In this document: piece by piece, positions 25,148-34,206 of the stretch
Layout: every line of letters begins with the position of its first letter
How positions within the stretch are numbered: the stretch's first letter is position 1
DNA from: Streptomyces flavotricini
GTDB taxonomy: Bacteria; Actinomycetota; Actinomycetes; Streptomycetales; Streptomycetaceae
Assembly (NCBI RefSeq): GCF_020639365.1
Contig: NZ_JAINUL010000001.1
Location: 2,119,851-2,183,850, forward strand
DNA length: 64,000 nucleotides
Reading direction: 5' to 3'
Position numbers and translations under genes: made by a program
The notes under the pieces: generated by a model
Database searches by the model: none
The model's input: the letters and a program-made list of their open reading frames with translations, nothing else
Told to the model about the DNA's origin: nothing

Positions 25148-25654
25148 ATGAGCACCATGAGCACCAAGCAGCACAGCGTCGTCGACAGCCCGTACGGTCC
25201 GCTCACCCTCGTCGCCACCGACGGCGTGCTCAGCGGCCTGTACATGACCGGGCAACGGCACCGCCCGGACGAGGAGTCGTTCGGGGAGCGGGTCTCCGTG
25301 ACCGAGGAGCCCTTCCCCGAGGTCGTGCGGCAGCTGGCCGCGTACTTCGCCGGGGAGCTCACCGAGTTCGACGTGCCCGTCCGGCTGGAGGGCACCGCCT
25401 TCCAGCGCAGCGTGTGGGAGCAGCTGGTGCGGATCCCGTACGGCGAGACCTGGTCGTACGGGGAGCTCGCGGCCAGGCTGGGCAAGCCGAACGCCTCGCG
25501 CGCGGTGGGCCTGGCCAACGGGAAGAACCCGGTCGGCATCATCGTCCCGTGCCACCGGGTGATCGGGGCCTCGGGGAGCATGACCGGCTACGGCGGCGGC
25601 GTCGAGCGCAAGGTGCGGCTGCTGGCCTTCGAGGCCGGCGCGACGGCGTCTTGA
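25148..25654 (+). CDS. ogt: Methylated-DNA-protein-cysteine methyltransferase
   Basis: The 168-aa protein removes methyl groups from O6-methylguanine in a one-time reaction. The acceptor Cys135 sits in the invariant PCHRV motif (IIVPCHRVIGASGSMTGYGGG), and the DNA-binding helix reads SYGELAARLGKPNASRAVGLANGKNP. It lies directly behind the Ada-AlkA gene with GGAGCACG as ribosome site, forming a two-gene alkylation-response operon. ATG 25148 and a second ATG four codons later are both usable. Confidence 0.96.
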   Translation: MSTMSTKQHSVVDSPYGPLTLVATDGVLSGLYMTGQRHRPDEESFGERVSVTEEPFPEVVRQLAAYFAGELTEFDVPVRLEGTAFQRSVWEQLVRIPYGETWSYGELAARLGKPNASRAVGLANGKNPVGIIVPCHRVIGASGSMTGYGGGVERKVRLLAFEAGATAS

Positions 25655-25685
25655 ACCGGACGGGCGCGGGTCGGACCCGTGCGGA

Positions 25686-26114
25686 TCAGACCAGCGCGAG
25701 GGGGACGAGCAGGGCGAACGCGGCCCCCGCCTCCACCGCGTAGGCGTACAGGGAGGGGTGCTGGACTGGGGCGGCGAGCAGGACCACGCTCTGCTGGGCG
25801 TCGGCGGCCTCCACCCATTCGGCGTCGGCGCCGAGATGGCCCTGGTACCAGCCCTCGCAGGCGCCGGGGCCCGTGACGGCGAGGAGGTCGTCCTCGCGGC
25901 GGTAGAAGGCCTGCCAGCCGGCGGCGGGGACGGACCAGCCCTCGAAGTCGGTGAAGGAGGCCCAGCCGCCCTCGCGTATCGCGGTGTCGAACAGCCACAC
26001 CGGAGTGCCCTCCGCCGTGACCTCGCCGCCCTCCTGCTGCTCGGTGGTGAAGTGGACCATGGGCAGGGCGTCGGGCCCGTCGGCGGTGCTGGGCCAGGCG
26101 TACATCGTGATCAT
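25686..26114 (-). CDS. Hypothetical protein, about 142 aa
   Basis: No family is recognised. The protein is acidic and aromatic-rich (FEGWSVPAAGWQAFYRREDDLL, CEGWYQGHLGADAEWVEAADA) and ends in a hydrophobic stretch (AYAVEAGAAFALLVPLALV) that may be a buried strand/helix or a weak membrane contact. Only this part of the long minus-strand frame has normal composition, so ATG 26114 (or ATG 26105) is taken as start. It is convergent with ogt and 35 bp downstream of the NUDIX gene, perhaps in one transcript with it. Confidence 0.55.
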   Translation of the reverse strand: MITMYAWPSTADGPDALPMVHFTTEQQEGGEVTAEGTPVWLFDTAIREGGWASFTDFEGWSVPAAGWQAFYRREDDLLAVTGPGACEGWYQGHLGADAEWVEAADAQQSVVLLAAPVQHPSLYAYAVEAGAAFALLVPLALV

Positions 26115-26149
26115 CAGATGATTCTGTCCTGCTCGAAGTAAGTCCGGTG

Positions 26150-26650
26150 TCACGAGGAGACCGGGCGGCTGCCGTTCTCCAACTCCGCGGTGCCCTCGCC
26201 GGACTCCAGTACCCGGTAGGCCTCCCGGGTGCGGCGGCCGAGCGAGCCGGGAAGGTACGCGGTGAGTTCGGCGGGCTCGACCAGCCGCCAGGAGAGCAGT
26301 TCCTCCTCCTGGAGCCTGATGGAGGCGAGTTGCGCCTCGTCGAGCACCCCGCCGTCGTAGAGGTACGCGACCAGCGGCGGACGGCCCTCGCCGAGCGTCC
26401 AGTCGACGGCGAGCAGCCGCCCGAGCGGCAGGTCCAGGCCGATCTCCTCGGCGCTCTCGCGCCGGGCGGCCGTCCGCGGGGACTCGCCGGTGTCCGACTC
26501 GACGGTCCCGCCCGGAAGGGCCCATCCCTCACGGTAGTTGGGCTCGACGAGCAGCACCCGCCCGTCGGCGTCCCGGTAGAGGGCGGCGGCTCCGGCCAGC
26601 ACCCGGGGCAGGCTCGCGATGTACGTGGCGTAGTCATCGGTGGTGGTCAC
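26150..26650 (-). CDS. NUDIX hydrolase
   Basis: The 166-aa protein has a Nudix box ending in GESPRTAARRESAEEIGLDL; the catalytic REXXEE helix is intact, but two extra residues (DT) lie in the loop before GESP compared with the G-x5-E spacing. The strand VLLVEPNYREGWALPGGTVES precedes it. Such enzymes hydrolyse nucleoside diphosphates linked to other groups; the substrate is unknown. GTG 26650 is chosen because TAGGGT (26663-26658) lies 7 bases upstream, giving a leaderless message, and the preceding residues look non-coding. Confidence 0.86.
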   Translation of the reverse strand: MTTTDDYATYIASLPRVLAGAAALYRDADGRVLLVEPNYREGWALPGGTVESDTGESPRTAARRESAEEIGLDLPLGRLLAVDWTLGEGRPPLVAYLYDGGVLDEAQLASIRLQEEELLSWRLVEPAELTAYLPGSLGRRTREAYRVLESGEGTAELENGSRPVSS

Positions 26651-26934
26651 GCCGCCAACCCTACCGAGCCGTCCCACCGGACCCGCACCCACCGCATTCG
26701 GCCGTTATCCGGCATACAGACGGTCAAATGATGGTCGTATTTCGGTGATATTCTGACCGCTCATTCCGGGTTCCTTGCGCCTGAAACCTCCGGCGCCGGG
26801 GGGACGCCTGGAGCCGGTGTGCCATCCTCCGGCCCGGCCCGTACTTCACGACCGGTCGTACGCGTCCGGTTCAGGGCATCGGCGCGTCCGCCGACGCCCT
26901 TTCGCTCTCAGATATTGAGGACAGGCGAACAGCC
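26651..26934 (+). promoter_or_regulatory. Upstream region of the GT2 gene
   Basis: The region contains a -10-like TATTCT (26749-26754). It sits between CGGTCA (26721-26726) and TGACCG (26754-26759), an inverted pair that could be an operator. No clear -35 box is seen. The remainder is GC-rich without recognisable signals. Confidence 0.3.
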
Positions 26935-27951
26935 ATGCACAACGCAGCAGCCTCTGCACGCGACGAGGTCACCGAGCCGGTGCCCGTGTTGTCGGTCGTG
27001 ATCCCGATCTACAACGAGCAGGAGGCACTGCCGCTGACCGTGGCGCGCCTGCGCCCGATCCTGGACGACCTCGGCGTGAGCTACGAGGTGGTCGGCATCG
27101 ACGACGGCAGCACCGACGCCACGCCCGTGATCATGCAGAAGATACGGCAGGACTGGCCCGAGCTGCGGATCGTGCGCTTCGCCCGCAACTCCGGACACCA
27201 GGCCGCGCTGACGGCGGGCATCCACCGGGCCCTCGGCGACTACGTCGTCAGCATCGACGCCGACCTGCAGGACCCGCCGGAGAAGATCTCCGAGATGTTC
27301 GCTCTCGCCCGCGAGAAGGACCTGGACATCGTCTACGGCGTCCGCGGCGACCGTGGCACCGACACCTTCTTCAAGCGGCGTACGGCAGGCGCCTATTACT
27401 GGCTGATGCGCAAGCTCGTCGGCAAGAACATGCCCAACCAGGCGGGCGACTTCCGCCTGCTCAGCCGGGCCGCCGTCGATGCCCTGAAGTCCCTGCCCGA
27501 GCACCAGCCGGTCTACCGCCTGCTCGTGCCGTGGCTCGGGTTCAGCAGCGGCGAGGTCGTCTACGTCCGCGAGGAGCGGGTCGCCGGCAGCACCCACTAC
27601 CCGCTGTCCAAGATGGTCCGGCTCGCCCTCGACAGCATCACCAACTTCTCGGCCAGCCCGCTGCGGCTCGCCACCTGGCTGGGCCTGATGAGCTTCCTCG
27701 TCTGCTTCTGCCTGGCGATCTACACCACCTTGCAGTACGCGTTCGGCTCGACCGTGCCCGGCTGGTCGTCCCTGTTCATCGGCATGCTCTTCATCGGTGG
27801 TGTGCAGCTCATCTGTGTGGGTCTGCTCGGTGAGTACATCGGGCGGATCTACTCGGCCGTCCAGGCGCGGCCCGCCTATTTCGTCGGCTACGACTCCGCC
27901 GAGGAGAGCGACTCCGCGGCGAACGCGCGGACCTCCGAACACGCGGCCTGA
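26935..27951 (+). CDS. Family 2 glycosyltransferase, polyprenyl-phosphate sugar synthase type
   Basis: The 338-aa protein has a cytoplasmic GT2 domain (VVIPIYNEQEALPLTVARLR, GIDDGSTDATP, metal site SIDADLQDPPEK, and GDFRLLSR) followed at ~235-310 by two membrane segments (LGLMSFLVCFCLAIYTTLQY; SLFIGMLFIGGVQLICVGLLG). This architecture is that of GtrB/DPM1-like enzymes, which move a sugar from UDP- or GDP-sugar to undecaprenyl or decaprenyl phosphate. The following membrane protein gene, 46 bp downstream, is likely the transferase that uses the product outside the membrane. Confidence 0.9.
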   Translation: MHNAAASARDEVTEPVPVLSVVIPIYNEQEALPLTVARLRPILDDLGVSYEVVGIDDGSTDATPVIMQKIRQDWPELRIVRFARNSGHQAALTAGIHRALGDYVVSIDADLQDPPEKISEMFALAREKDLDIVYGVRGDRGTDTFFKRRTAGAYYWLMRKLVGKNMPNQAGDFRLLSRAAVDALKSLPEHQPVYRLLVPWLGFSSGEVVYVREERVAGSTHYPLSKMVRLALDSITNFSASPLRLATWLGLMSFLVCFCLAIYTTLQYAFGSTVPGWSSLFIGMLFIGGVQLICVGLLGEYIGRIYSAVQARPAYFVGYDSAEESDSAANARTSEHAA

Positions 27952-27997
27952 TCCACGGCCACTCAGCCGACGCACGGCAGGCAGGAACATCAACGGC

Positions 27998-30445
27998 ATG
28001 GGAACAACTGACAGCGTCGCGCCCGAGCGGACCGCCCTCTCGGACCGGCGGCCCGGCGGGTCCACCTCACCGGGCAAGGTCGGGCGGCCAGCCGTACACC
28101 TCCTCTGGCGGTTCCTGCCGGGGCTCACCGCCTACCTCTTCCTGGTCGTGCTCCTGCTGCTCGCCGACACCTCGGCGAGCGACGTCGCGCGCTACACCGG
28201 CTACGTGCTGTGGGGCGTGCTGCTCCCCGGCACGCTCGTCTTCCGGGCCCTGCGCCGACGGCCGTTCAGCCTGCTCGAGGACCTCGCGTACGGAGCCGTC
28301 ACCGGCCTGGTCCTGGAACTCGTCGCCTGGTTCCTGCTCGTCTCCCTCGGCGCCCAGTCGGTCGCCGTCGCCTGGCCGCTGGCCGTGGTGATCCCCTTCG
28401 CGGCGGTGCCCCGGCTGCGGCGGCACTGGCGTCCGCGCGGCTACCGGGCCTCCTCCGCGGGCTGGTCCTGGTCGGTCGCCGGGACGGTCATGCTCAGCAG
28501 CGCGTACTTCCACCAGGTGTTCCTGGCCCGGTACCCGGTACTGCCGGCCGGCGAGGCCAACCGGATCTTCGGCGACATGCCGTACATGCTGTCGCTCGCC
28601 GCGAACGCGAAGCAGCACGTACCCCTGACCGTGCCTCAGGCTGCCGGTGAGCCGCTGTACTACCACTGGTTCTCCTTCGCCCACATGGCGATGACCGACA
28701 TGGTCGGGCACATCGACCTGCCGGTCGTCGAGTCCAGGCTCATGGTTCCCGCGCTGGCCGCGCTCTCCATGGTGATCACCGCCGTGGTGGCCCGGCGCCT
28801 GACCGGCCGCGCCTGGGCCGGCCCGCTGGCTGCGGTGCTGGTCTTCGCGGTCGGCGAGTTCACGGCGACGTACCCGAACAACGTCAACACCTGGACCTTC
28901 GGGGCTCCGGCCGTGCGGCTGATGTTCTGGTCGAGCCTCTCCCTGACGTACAGCCAGCCGCTCCTCATCGCGCTGATGGGTGTCGTCGGTGACGCGCTGC
29001 GCCGCACCGGCATCAAGGCCGGGGCCGGCAAGAGCGGCGGGGCGGACGGCGAGGACGCCGGGGCCGGCCCGGGTGGCGGCGGCGCCCCGCTCTTCGGCCG
29101 GGGGGTGTTCGTCCTGACCGCCCTGTTCGCCCTGGCCTCCAGCGCCGCCAAGGCGAGCACGCTGCCCGTCACCCTCGCCGGACTGGCCGTCGCCGGTCTC
29201 GTGATGCTGATCGGCACCCGCCGCGTGCCGTGGACCGTGGTCGGACTGGGCGCGATCCTGGCCGGCGCCCAGGTCTTCGCCACGGCGGTCATCTTCCACT
29301 TCGAGAGCTACGGTCTCGAGATCGCCCCGTTCGGCAACGTCCAGAGCTACTGGGCCGACCCGGGGCACGCGCGCCCTGCGGCCTTCCAGGCACTCGTCGT
29401 CGCCGCCACGCTGGCCGCCTTCCTGCTGAACCACCACGTGAAGCTGCTGGGCATGATCCCGCTGCTGCGGCGCCGCAAGTCCGCGCTGGAGCCGGTGCAG
29501 TGGTTCCTGCTGGGTGCCGCGGTCGCGGGGCCGGCCGCGTACCTGACCGTCAACGGCTACAACTCCAGCTACTTCACCATCGCCGCGCTGCCCTTCGGTG
29601 TCGTGCTGTCGGCCTGGGGATACTGCGAGTCGTTCGAACGCGCCGCGCTGCCCCGCCGGGCCAAGGCCGCACTCGCCGTCGCCACCCTGGCCTTCATCGC
29701 GCTGCTCACCTTCGCGATCCACCGCTACTCGGACGCGTGGGCGAAGTTCGTCCAGCGCCTGTGCGGTGACCGCGAGGCGAACGCGTCGTACTCCCTCCTG
29801 CTGGCCGCTCTCGGCGCGGCGGCCGCACTGGCGCTGATCGCCCTGGTCTGCGGCGTCCTGTGGTGGCTCGCAGGCAGGGCCCGGCCCGCGCTGCGGGGCC
29901 GGGGCGGGATCGTCCTGCTGACCGCGGTCCTGGCCGCGGGCGTGCCCGGCCTCGCGCACGACGTCCTGCAGTCCAGGCAGGAGGCCTGGGTGGGTTCCTG
30001 GGTGCTGCCCGGCTCGCAGGTCGACGCGGCGCGTTGGATCCGCGCGCACAGCGAGCCGTCGGACGTCCTGGTCACCAACAGCCACTGCTGGGAGTTCGAC
30101 GACTACGCCAACGGGCCGGCCTGCAACAACACCCGCTCCCAGTGGCTCAGCGGCTACTCGGAACGGTCGGTGCTGATCGAGGGCTGGGCGTACGCGCCGC
30201 GCGCCGTCGCGCTGACCCGGGGCGGGACGGCCTACGACGGCCCGTTCTGGGACCAGGAGCTGTTCGCCCTCAACGAGGACGCCGTCTACCGGCCCACGGA
30301 GGCGAAGCTCCGCACGCTGCACGACCGGTATCACGTGCGCTTCGTGGTGGTGCACCGGCCGACGGGGCACGAGTCTTCGCGCCTGCGGGAGCTGGCCCGG
30401 CCGGTCTTCGACAACGGCAGGATCGCCGTCTACCGGCTGTCGTGA
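27998..30445 (+). CDS. Large polytopic membrane protein, GT-C-like
   Basis: The 815-aa protein has an N-terminal cytoplasmic segment, then about 13 hydrophobic helices and a soluble C-terminal region (~650-815) rich in aromatic and polar residues (DVLVTNSHCWEFDDYANGPACNNTRSQWLSGYSERSVLIEGWAYAP). The first large outer loop (LPAGEANRIFGDMPYMLSLAANAKQH) has the acidic residues expected of a GT-C glycosyltransferase active site. No exact family is recognised. Paired with the upstream GT2 gene it may glycosylate a protein or wall polymer using a polyprenyl-phosphate sugar. ATG 27998 is used because the in-frame sequence before it overlaps the GT2 gene. Confidence 0.75.
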   Translation: MGTTDSVAPERTALSDRRPGGSTSPGKVGRPAVHLLWRFLPGLTAYLFLVVLLLLADTSASDVARYTGYVLWGVLLPGTLVFRALRRRPFSLLEDLAYGAVTGLVLELVAWFLLVSLGAQSVAVAWPLAVVIPFAAVPRLRRHWRPRGYRASSAGWSWSVAGTVMLSSAYFHQVFLARYPVLPAGEANRIFGDMPYMLSLAANAKQHVPLTVPQAAGEPLYYHWFSFAHMAMTDMVGHIDLPVVESRLMVPALAALSMVITAVVARRLTGRAWAGPLAAVLVFAVGEFTATYPNNVNTWTFGAPAVRLMFWSSLSLTYSQPLLIALMGVVGDALRRTGIKAGAGKSGGADGEDAGAGPGGGGAPLFGRGVFVLTALFALASSAAKASTLPVTLAGLAVAGLVMLIGTRRVPWTVVGLGAILAGAQVFATAVIFHFESYGLEIAPFGNVQSYWADPGHARPAAFQALVVAATLAAFLLNHHVKLLGMIPLLRRRKSALEPVQWFLLGAAVAGPAAYLTVNGYNSSYFTIAALPFGVVLSAWGYCESFERAALPRRAKAALAVATLAFIALLTFAIHRYSDAWAKFVQRLCGDREANASYSLLLAALGAAAALALIALVCGVLWWLAGRARPALRGRGGIVLLTAVLAAGVPGLAHDVLQSRQEAWVGSWVLPGSQVDAARWIRAHSEPSDVLVTNSHCWEFDDYANGPACNNTRSQWLSGYSERSVLIEGWAYAPRAVALTRGGTAYDGPFWDQELFALNEDAVYRPTEAKLRTLHDRYHVRFVVVHRPTGHESSRLRELARPVFDNGRIAVYRLS

Positions 30446-30466
30446 CCCCGCCCCGTCCCGGAGGGT

Positions 30467-32161
30467 TCACGGCTCCGGGGTGGGCGGCGGGGGCGGGTCC
30501 TCGCGGTTGTGGCGGGGGGAGTCGGCCAGGCGGGGGTGGCGGGTCGGGGCCCGTTCGGTGACGGCGTCGCCGACCATGGCCGTGACCGCGTCGCGCATCC
30601 CGTGCAGGGCGTGGTGGCGGGCGGGCCCGGCGCCCGGGTCCTCGCGGAGCTCCTTCACCAGGGCCCAGCAGAGCAGCATCATGACGATCACGAACGGCAG
30701 CGCGACCAGGATGGTCGCGGTCTGCAGGGACTTGAGGCCGCCCGCGACCAGCAGTACGGCCGCCACCGCCGCCATCAGCACGCCCCAGGTGACGACGAGC
30801 CAGGTGGGCGGGTTCAGCGAGCCGCGGCTGGTGAGCGAGCCCATCACCAGGGAGGCCGAGTCGGCGCTGGTCACGAAGTACGTCATCACCAGGGCCATGG
30901 CCACGTACGAGGTGACGGTGCCCAGCGGGAGCGCGTCCAGCATGGCGAAGAGGGAGGCCTCGGCCCCGTCCTTGACCTTGACGGCGAGGTCGGCCGCGCC
31001 GGTGGAGTCGAGGCGGATCGCGGTGCCGCCCATCACGCAGAACCAGACCACCGTGGCCCCGCTGGGCACGAGCAGGACGCCGATCAGGAACTCGCGGATC
31101 GTGCGGCCGTGGGAGATGCGGGCGATGAAGGTGCCGACGAACGGCGCCCAGGACAGCCACCACGCCCAGTAGAAGATCGTCCACGCGCCGAGCCAGGAGC
31201 TGTCGGTGAAGGCACCGGTACGGGTGGCCATGGGCAGCAGCTCGTGCAGGTAGCTGCCCACGCTGGCGGGGATCACGTCGAGGACGTAGACGGTCGGGCC
31301 GAGGACGAAGACGAAGAGCATCAGGGCGGCGGCGAGCACGATGTTGATCGTGCTCAGCCATTTCACGCCCTTGTGCAGGCCGGAGAAGGCGGAGAGCACG
31401 AAGGCCGCGGAGAGCGAGCCGATGATGATCAGCTCGACGCCGGTGGAGTCCTCGATCCCGGCGGTGATGTGGAGCCCTTCGGCGACCTGGAGCGCGCCGA
31501 GGCCGAGGCTGGTCGCCGTGCCGAAGACGGTGGCGAAGACCGCGAGCAGGTCGATGGCCTTGCCGGGCCAGCCGCCCGCGCGCTCCTCCCCCATCAGCGG
31601 GACGAAGGCGGCGCTGAGCCGGTTGCCGCGGCGCTTGCGGAAGGTGGCGTAGGCGAGGGCGAGGCCCGCGATGCCGTAGATCGCCCAGGGGGTGAGCGTC
31701 CAGTGGAAGAAGGAGTAGTCGAGGGCCGCCTGGGCGGCCGCCCCGGTGCCGGGGGCCGCCCCTGAGGCGGGCGGCGGGTGCAGGTAGTGGGTGAGCGGCT
31801 CGCCGACCCCGTAGAACATCAGGCCGATGCCCATGCCGGCGCTGAACATCATCGCGATCCACGCGAGGTTCGTGAACTCGGGCTCGGAGTCGTCGGAGCC
31901 GAGCCGGATCCGGCCGAAGCGGCTGATCGCGAGGACGACGCACAGGACGAGGAAGACGTCGGCGGCGATCACGAACAGCCAGGCGAAGTTGGCCAGGACC
32001 CAGGCCAGCGCGGTGCTCGACGCCGTGTCGAAGGAGTGCTTGCCGAGCGCCGCCCACGCGACGACGGCCAGCACGGCGATCACCCCGATGGTGACGATGG
32101 CCAGGTCCGGTGCGGGTTCCGGGCCTTCCGGACGGGCGTCTTCCAGTGAATCCGCGCTCAT
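30467..32161 (-). CDS. BCCT family transporter (choline/glycine betaine/carnitine)
   Basis: The 564-aa protein shows about twelve membrane helices with the family signatures GMGIGLMFYGVGEPLTHY (the unwound substrate helix) and the tryptophan-rich stretch FYWAWWLSWAPFVGTFIARISHGRTIREF. The last ~60 residues are cytoplasmic and Pro/His-rich. It would import betaine- or choline-like compounds with Na+ or H+ for osmoprotection. A C-terminal osmosensing domain of the BetP kind is not evident. It is convergent with the GT-C-like gene and divergent from the glycerate kinase gene. Confidence 0.93.
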   Translation of the reverse strand: MSADSLEDARPEGPEPAPDLAIVTIGVIAVLAVVAWAALGKHSFDTASSTALAWVLANFAWLFVIAADVFLVLCVVLAISRFGRIRLGSDDSEPEFTNLAWIAMMFSAGMGIGLMFYGVGEPLTHYLHPPPASGAAPGTGAAAQAALDYSFFHWTLTPWAIYGIAGLALAYATFRKRRGNRLSAAFVPLMGEERAGGWPGKAIDLLAVFATVFGTATSLGLGALQVAEGLHITAGIEDSTGVELIIIGSLSAAFVLSAFSGLHKGVKWLSTINIVLAAALMLFVFVLGPTVYVLDVIPASVGSYLHELLPMATRTGAFTDSSWLGAWTIFYWAWWLSWAPFVGTFIARISHGRTIREFLIGVLLVPSGATVVWFCVMGGTAIRLDSTGAADLAVKVKDGAEASLFAMLDALPLGTVTSYVAMALVMTYFVTSADSASLVMGSLTSRGSLNPPTWLVVTWGVLMAAVAAVLLVAGGLKSLQTATILVALPFVIVMMLLCWALVKELREDPGAGPARHHALHGMRDAVTAMVGDAVTERAPTRHPRLADSPRHNREDPPPPPTPEP

Positions 32162-32304
32162 GCGGCCACACTATGCAGGCGTATATCCCTATTTAGACGG
32201 ATGGCGCGCCGCATGTGACCCAGGCCACCCATGGGCATAGGAGGATCCTCCGGATAGGCTCATGGGGGCGCGACTGCACTGTTCGATAGCAAGGGATTAG
32301 CAAG
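32162..32304. promoter_or_regulatory. Divergent region between the BCCT and glycerate kinase genes
   Basis: It contains a perfect 12-bp palindrome GGAGGATCCTCC (32240-32251), central enough to affect both genes, and an A/T-richer stretch before 32305. No clear promoter hexamers are seen. Confidence 0.3.
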
Positions 32305-33453
32305 GTGACGGACGGAGCAGTAACTGAGACCGCGCGCGTGCTCATCGCCGCGGACAAATTCAAGGGCTCGCTCACGGCCGTTCAGGTCGCGGAGCGGGTG
32401 ACGGCCGGCCTTCGCAGGGCCGTACCGGACGTGGAGGTCGAGACCCTCCCCGTCGCGGACGGCGGCGACGGTACGGTCGCGGCCGCGGTGGCGGCCGGGT
32501 TCGAGCGCCGGGAGGTACGGGTCACCGGTCCGCTCGGCGAGCAGGTCACGGCGGCTTTCGCGCTGCGCGACGGCACGGCCGTGGTCGAGATGGCGGAGGC
32601 CTCCGGGCTCCAGCTGCTGCCGGCGGGTGTGTTCGCCCCGCTGACGGCGACCACGTACGGCTCGGGCGAGCTCTTGAAGGCCGCGCTGGACGCAGGCGCG
32701 CGTTCGATCGTCTTCGGCGTGGGCGGCAGCGCCACCACCGACGGCGGTGCGGGGATGCTGGCGGCGCTGGGCGCGGTGTTCCTGGACGCGAACGGTGAAC
32801 CGGTCGGTCCGGGCGGCGGCGCGCTCGCGGATCTGGCGTCCGCGGACCTGTCCGGGATCGACCCGCGCTTCGCGGAGGTCGACTTCGTCCTGGCCAGCGA
32901 CGTGGACAACCCGCTGACCGGCCCGAAGGGCGCGCCCGCGGTCTACGGCCCGCAGAAGGGGGCGTCGCCCGAGGACGTGGCGACGCTGGACGCGGCGCTG
33001 GCGCACTTCGCGGTGGTGCTGGAGAAGTCCATCGGGGAGAGGGCGAGCCGGCTGGCCGCCGCCCCGGGGGCGGGCGGCGCGGGCGGCATCGGGTACGGGG
33101 CGCTGCTGCTCGGCGCGTCGTTCCGGCCCGGGATCGAGCTGATGCTGGAGGTGCTGGGCTTCGCCCCGGCGCTGGAGCGGGCCACGCTGGTGATCACCGG
33201 TGAGGGCTCGCTGGACGAGCAGACCCTGCACGGCAAGGCACCGGCGGGTGTCGCGGCCGCGGCGCGCGCGGCGGGCAAGCCGGTCGTGGCGGTCTGCGGC
33301 CGTCTGCTGCTGGGCCAGGAGGCCCTGGAGGCGGCGGGCATCCGCAAGGCGTACCCGCTGACGGACCTGGAGCCCGACCCGGCCAAGTCCATCCCGAACG
33401 CGGGTCCCCTGCTGGAGCGGGTCGCGGCGACCATCGCCGCCGAGGTGCTCTGA
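32305..33453 (+). CDS. Glycerate 2-kinase, GlxK family
   Basis: The 382-aa kinase phosphorylates D-glycerate with ATP. Family motifs are RVLIAADKFKGSLTAVQVAERV at the start, LPVADGGDGTVAA, VVEMAEASGLQLL, the glycine-rich loop FGVGGSATTDGGAGMLAALGA, and GEGSLDEQTLHGKAPAGVA. Glyoxylate made by the ethylmalonyl-CoA route can reach glycerate, so the two could be metabolically linked, although the genes lie 11 kb apart. GTG 32305 gives the usual N-terminus. A long hairpin follows the gene. Confidence 0.93.
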   Translation: MTDGAVTETARVLIAADKFKGSLTAVQVAERVTAGLRRAVPDVEVETLPVADGGDGTVAAAVAAGFERREVRVTGPLGEQVTAAFALRDGTAVVEMAEASGLQLLPAGVFAPLTATTYGSGELLKAALDAGARSIVFGVGGSATTDGGAGMLAALGAVFLDANGEPVGPGGGALADLASADLSGIDPRFAEVDFVLASDVDNPLTGPKGAPAVYGPQKGASPEDVATLDAALAHFAVVLEKSIGERASRLAAAPGAGGAGGIGYGALLLGASFRPGIELMLEVLGFAPALERATLVITGEGSLDEQTLHGKAPAGVAAAARAAGKPVVAVCGRLLLGQEALEAAGIRKAYPLTDLEPDPAKSIPNAGPLLERVAATIAAEVL

Positions 33454-33470
33454 CCTCCGGTCGGCCGTAC

Positions 33471-33515
33471 GCGGCCCGGCACCCCCGAGCGGGGGCGCCG
33501 GGCCGCGGCGTTTTC
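33471..33515. terminator. Strong bidirectional-type terminator between convergent genes
   Basis: GCGGCCCGGC-A-CCCCCG (33471-33487) pairs with CGGGGG-C-GCCGGGCCGC (33490-33506), leaving one unpaired position per arm and an AG loop. The hairpin is followed by GGCGTTTTCC on the plus strand. Confidence 0.75.
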
Positions 33516-33536
33516 CGGCCCCACACGGCCGCGGGA

Positions 33537-34124
33537 CTACGCGCCGAGCAGCTCGGCCGTGGTGACGACGCGGGCGAAGCCGCCGCCCTGGAGGTTGACG
33601 GCCGTGGCGGTCGCCAGCTGGTCGGCGGTCAGGGAGGGTCCCGCCGGGCCTGCGGCCAGGTCGAAGGTGTGGGTGGCGTCGAGGGGGACGAGGACCTCGT
33701 AACCCAGGTTCCCGGCCATCCGCGCGGTGGTCTCGACGCACATGTTGGTCTGGATCCCGGTCACCACCAGCTGGCCGATGCCCTGGGCGGTGAGCCAGTC
33801 GGCCAGGTCCGGAGTGCCGTAGAAGGAGGAGTTCACCGCCTTGGTGATCAACAGGGACTCCTGGCCCGCCCGGTCCGCCACGAAGTCCTTGAAGGCGTGG
33901 CCGGGGTGGTCGGCGGCCAGCACCGAGCCGGCGGTCCGCGAGGCGTGCCGGACGAGGACCACCGGGCGGCCGGTCTCCCGCCAGGCGTCCATGAGGGCGG
34001 CGATGTTGGCCTCCGCCTGCGGGTTGTTGCGCGGGCCCCAGTACGACGCGTCGTCGAAGCCCTTCTGGACGTCGATGACCAGCAGCGCTGCGTTGGGCGC
34101 GAGTTCGATCTCGTTCTTCGTCAT
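33537..34124 (-). CDS. Isochorismatase-like cysteine hydrolase
   Basis: The 195-aa protein has the catalytic triad of the family: Asp in LLVIDVQKGF (~18), Lys in QESLLITKAVNS, and Cys in TGIQTNMCVETTAR, preceded by the cis-peptide-type GIQ turn. Members hydrolyse amides such as nicotinamide, N-carbamoylsarcosine or biuret, or act on isochorismate. The exact substrate is not readable. The gene is divergent from a GlxA-type AraC regulator, which probably controls it. Confidence 0.9.
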   Translation of the reverse strand: MTKNEIELAPNAALLVIDVQKGFDDASYWGPRNNPQAEANIAALMDAWRETGRPVVLVRHASRTAGSVLAADHPGHAFKDFVADRAGQESLLITKAVNSSFYGTPDLADWLTAQGIGQLVVTGIQTNMCVETTARMAGNLGYEVLVPLDATHTFDLAAGPAGPSLTADQLATATAVNLQGGGFARVVTTAELLGA

Positions 34125-34190
34125 GGCTTCATGATCTTCCGCCCGACGGGCCCGCCGACAGGCGCGCCCGGGACCCGAACCGATGGGATC

Positions 34191-34205
34191 CTGCCAGAAT
34201 GGCAG
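34191..34205. promoter_or_regulatory. Inverted repeat operator in the divergent promoter
   Basis: CTGCCA-GAA-TGGCAG is a perfect 6-bp inverted repeat with a 3-base centre, ending one base before the ATG of the AraC-type regulator. A possible -10 box CAGAAT lies inside it, so binding here would repress the regulator gene itself. Confidence 0.45.
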
Positions 34206-34206
34206 C

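Noticed and set aside
23183..25555. Long minus-strand frame and plus-strand frame through the repeat modules reading MIYGP...GPQITFYTP on both strands
   Set aside because: The near-identical peptides on both strands follow from the DNA symmetry and are not evidence of coding.
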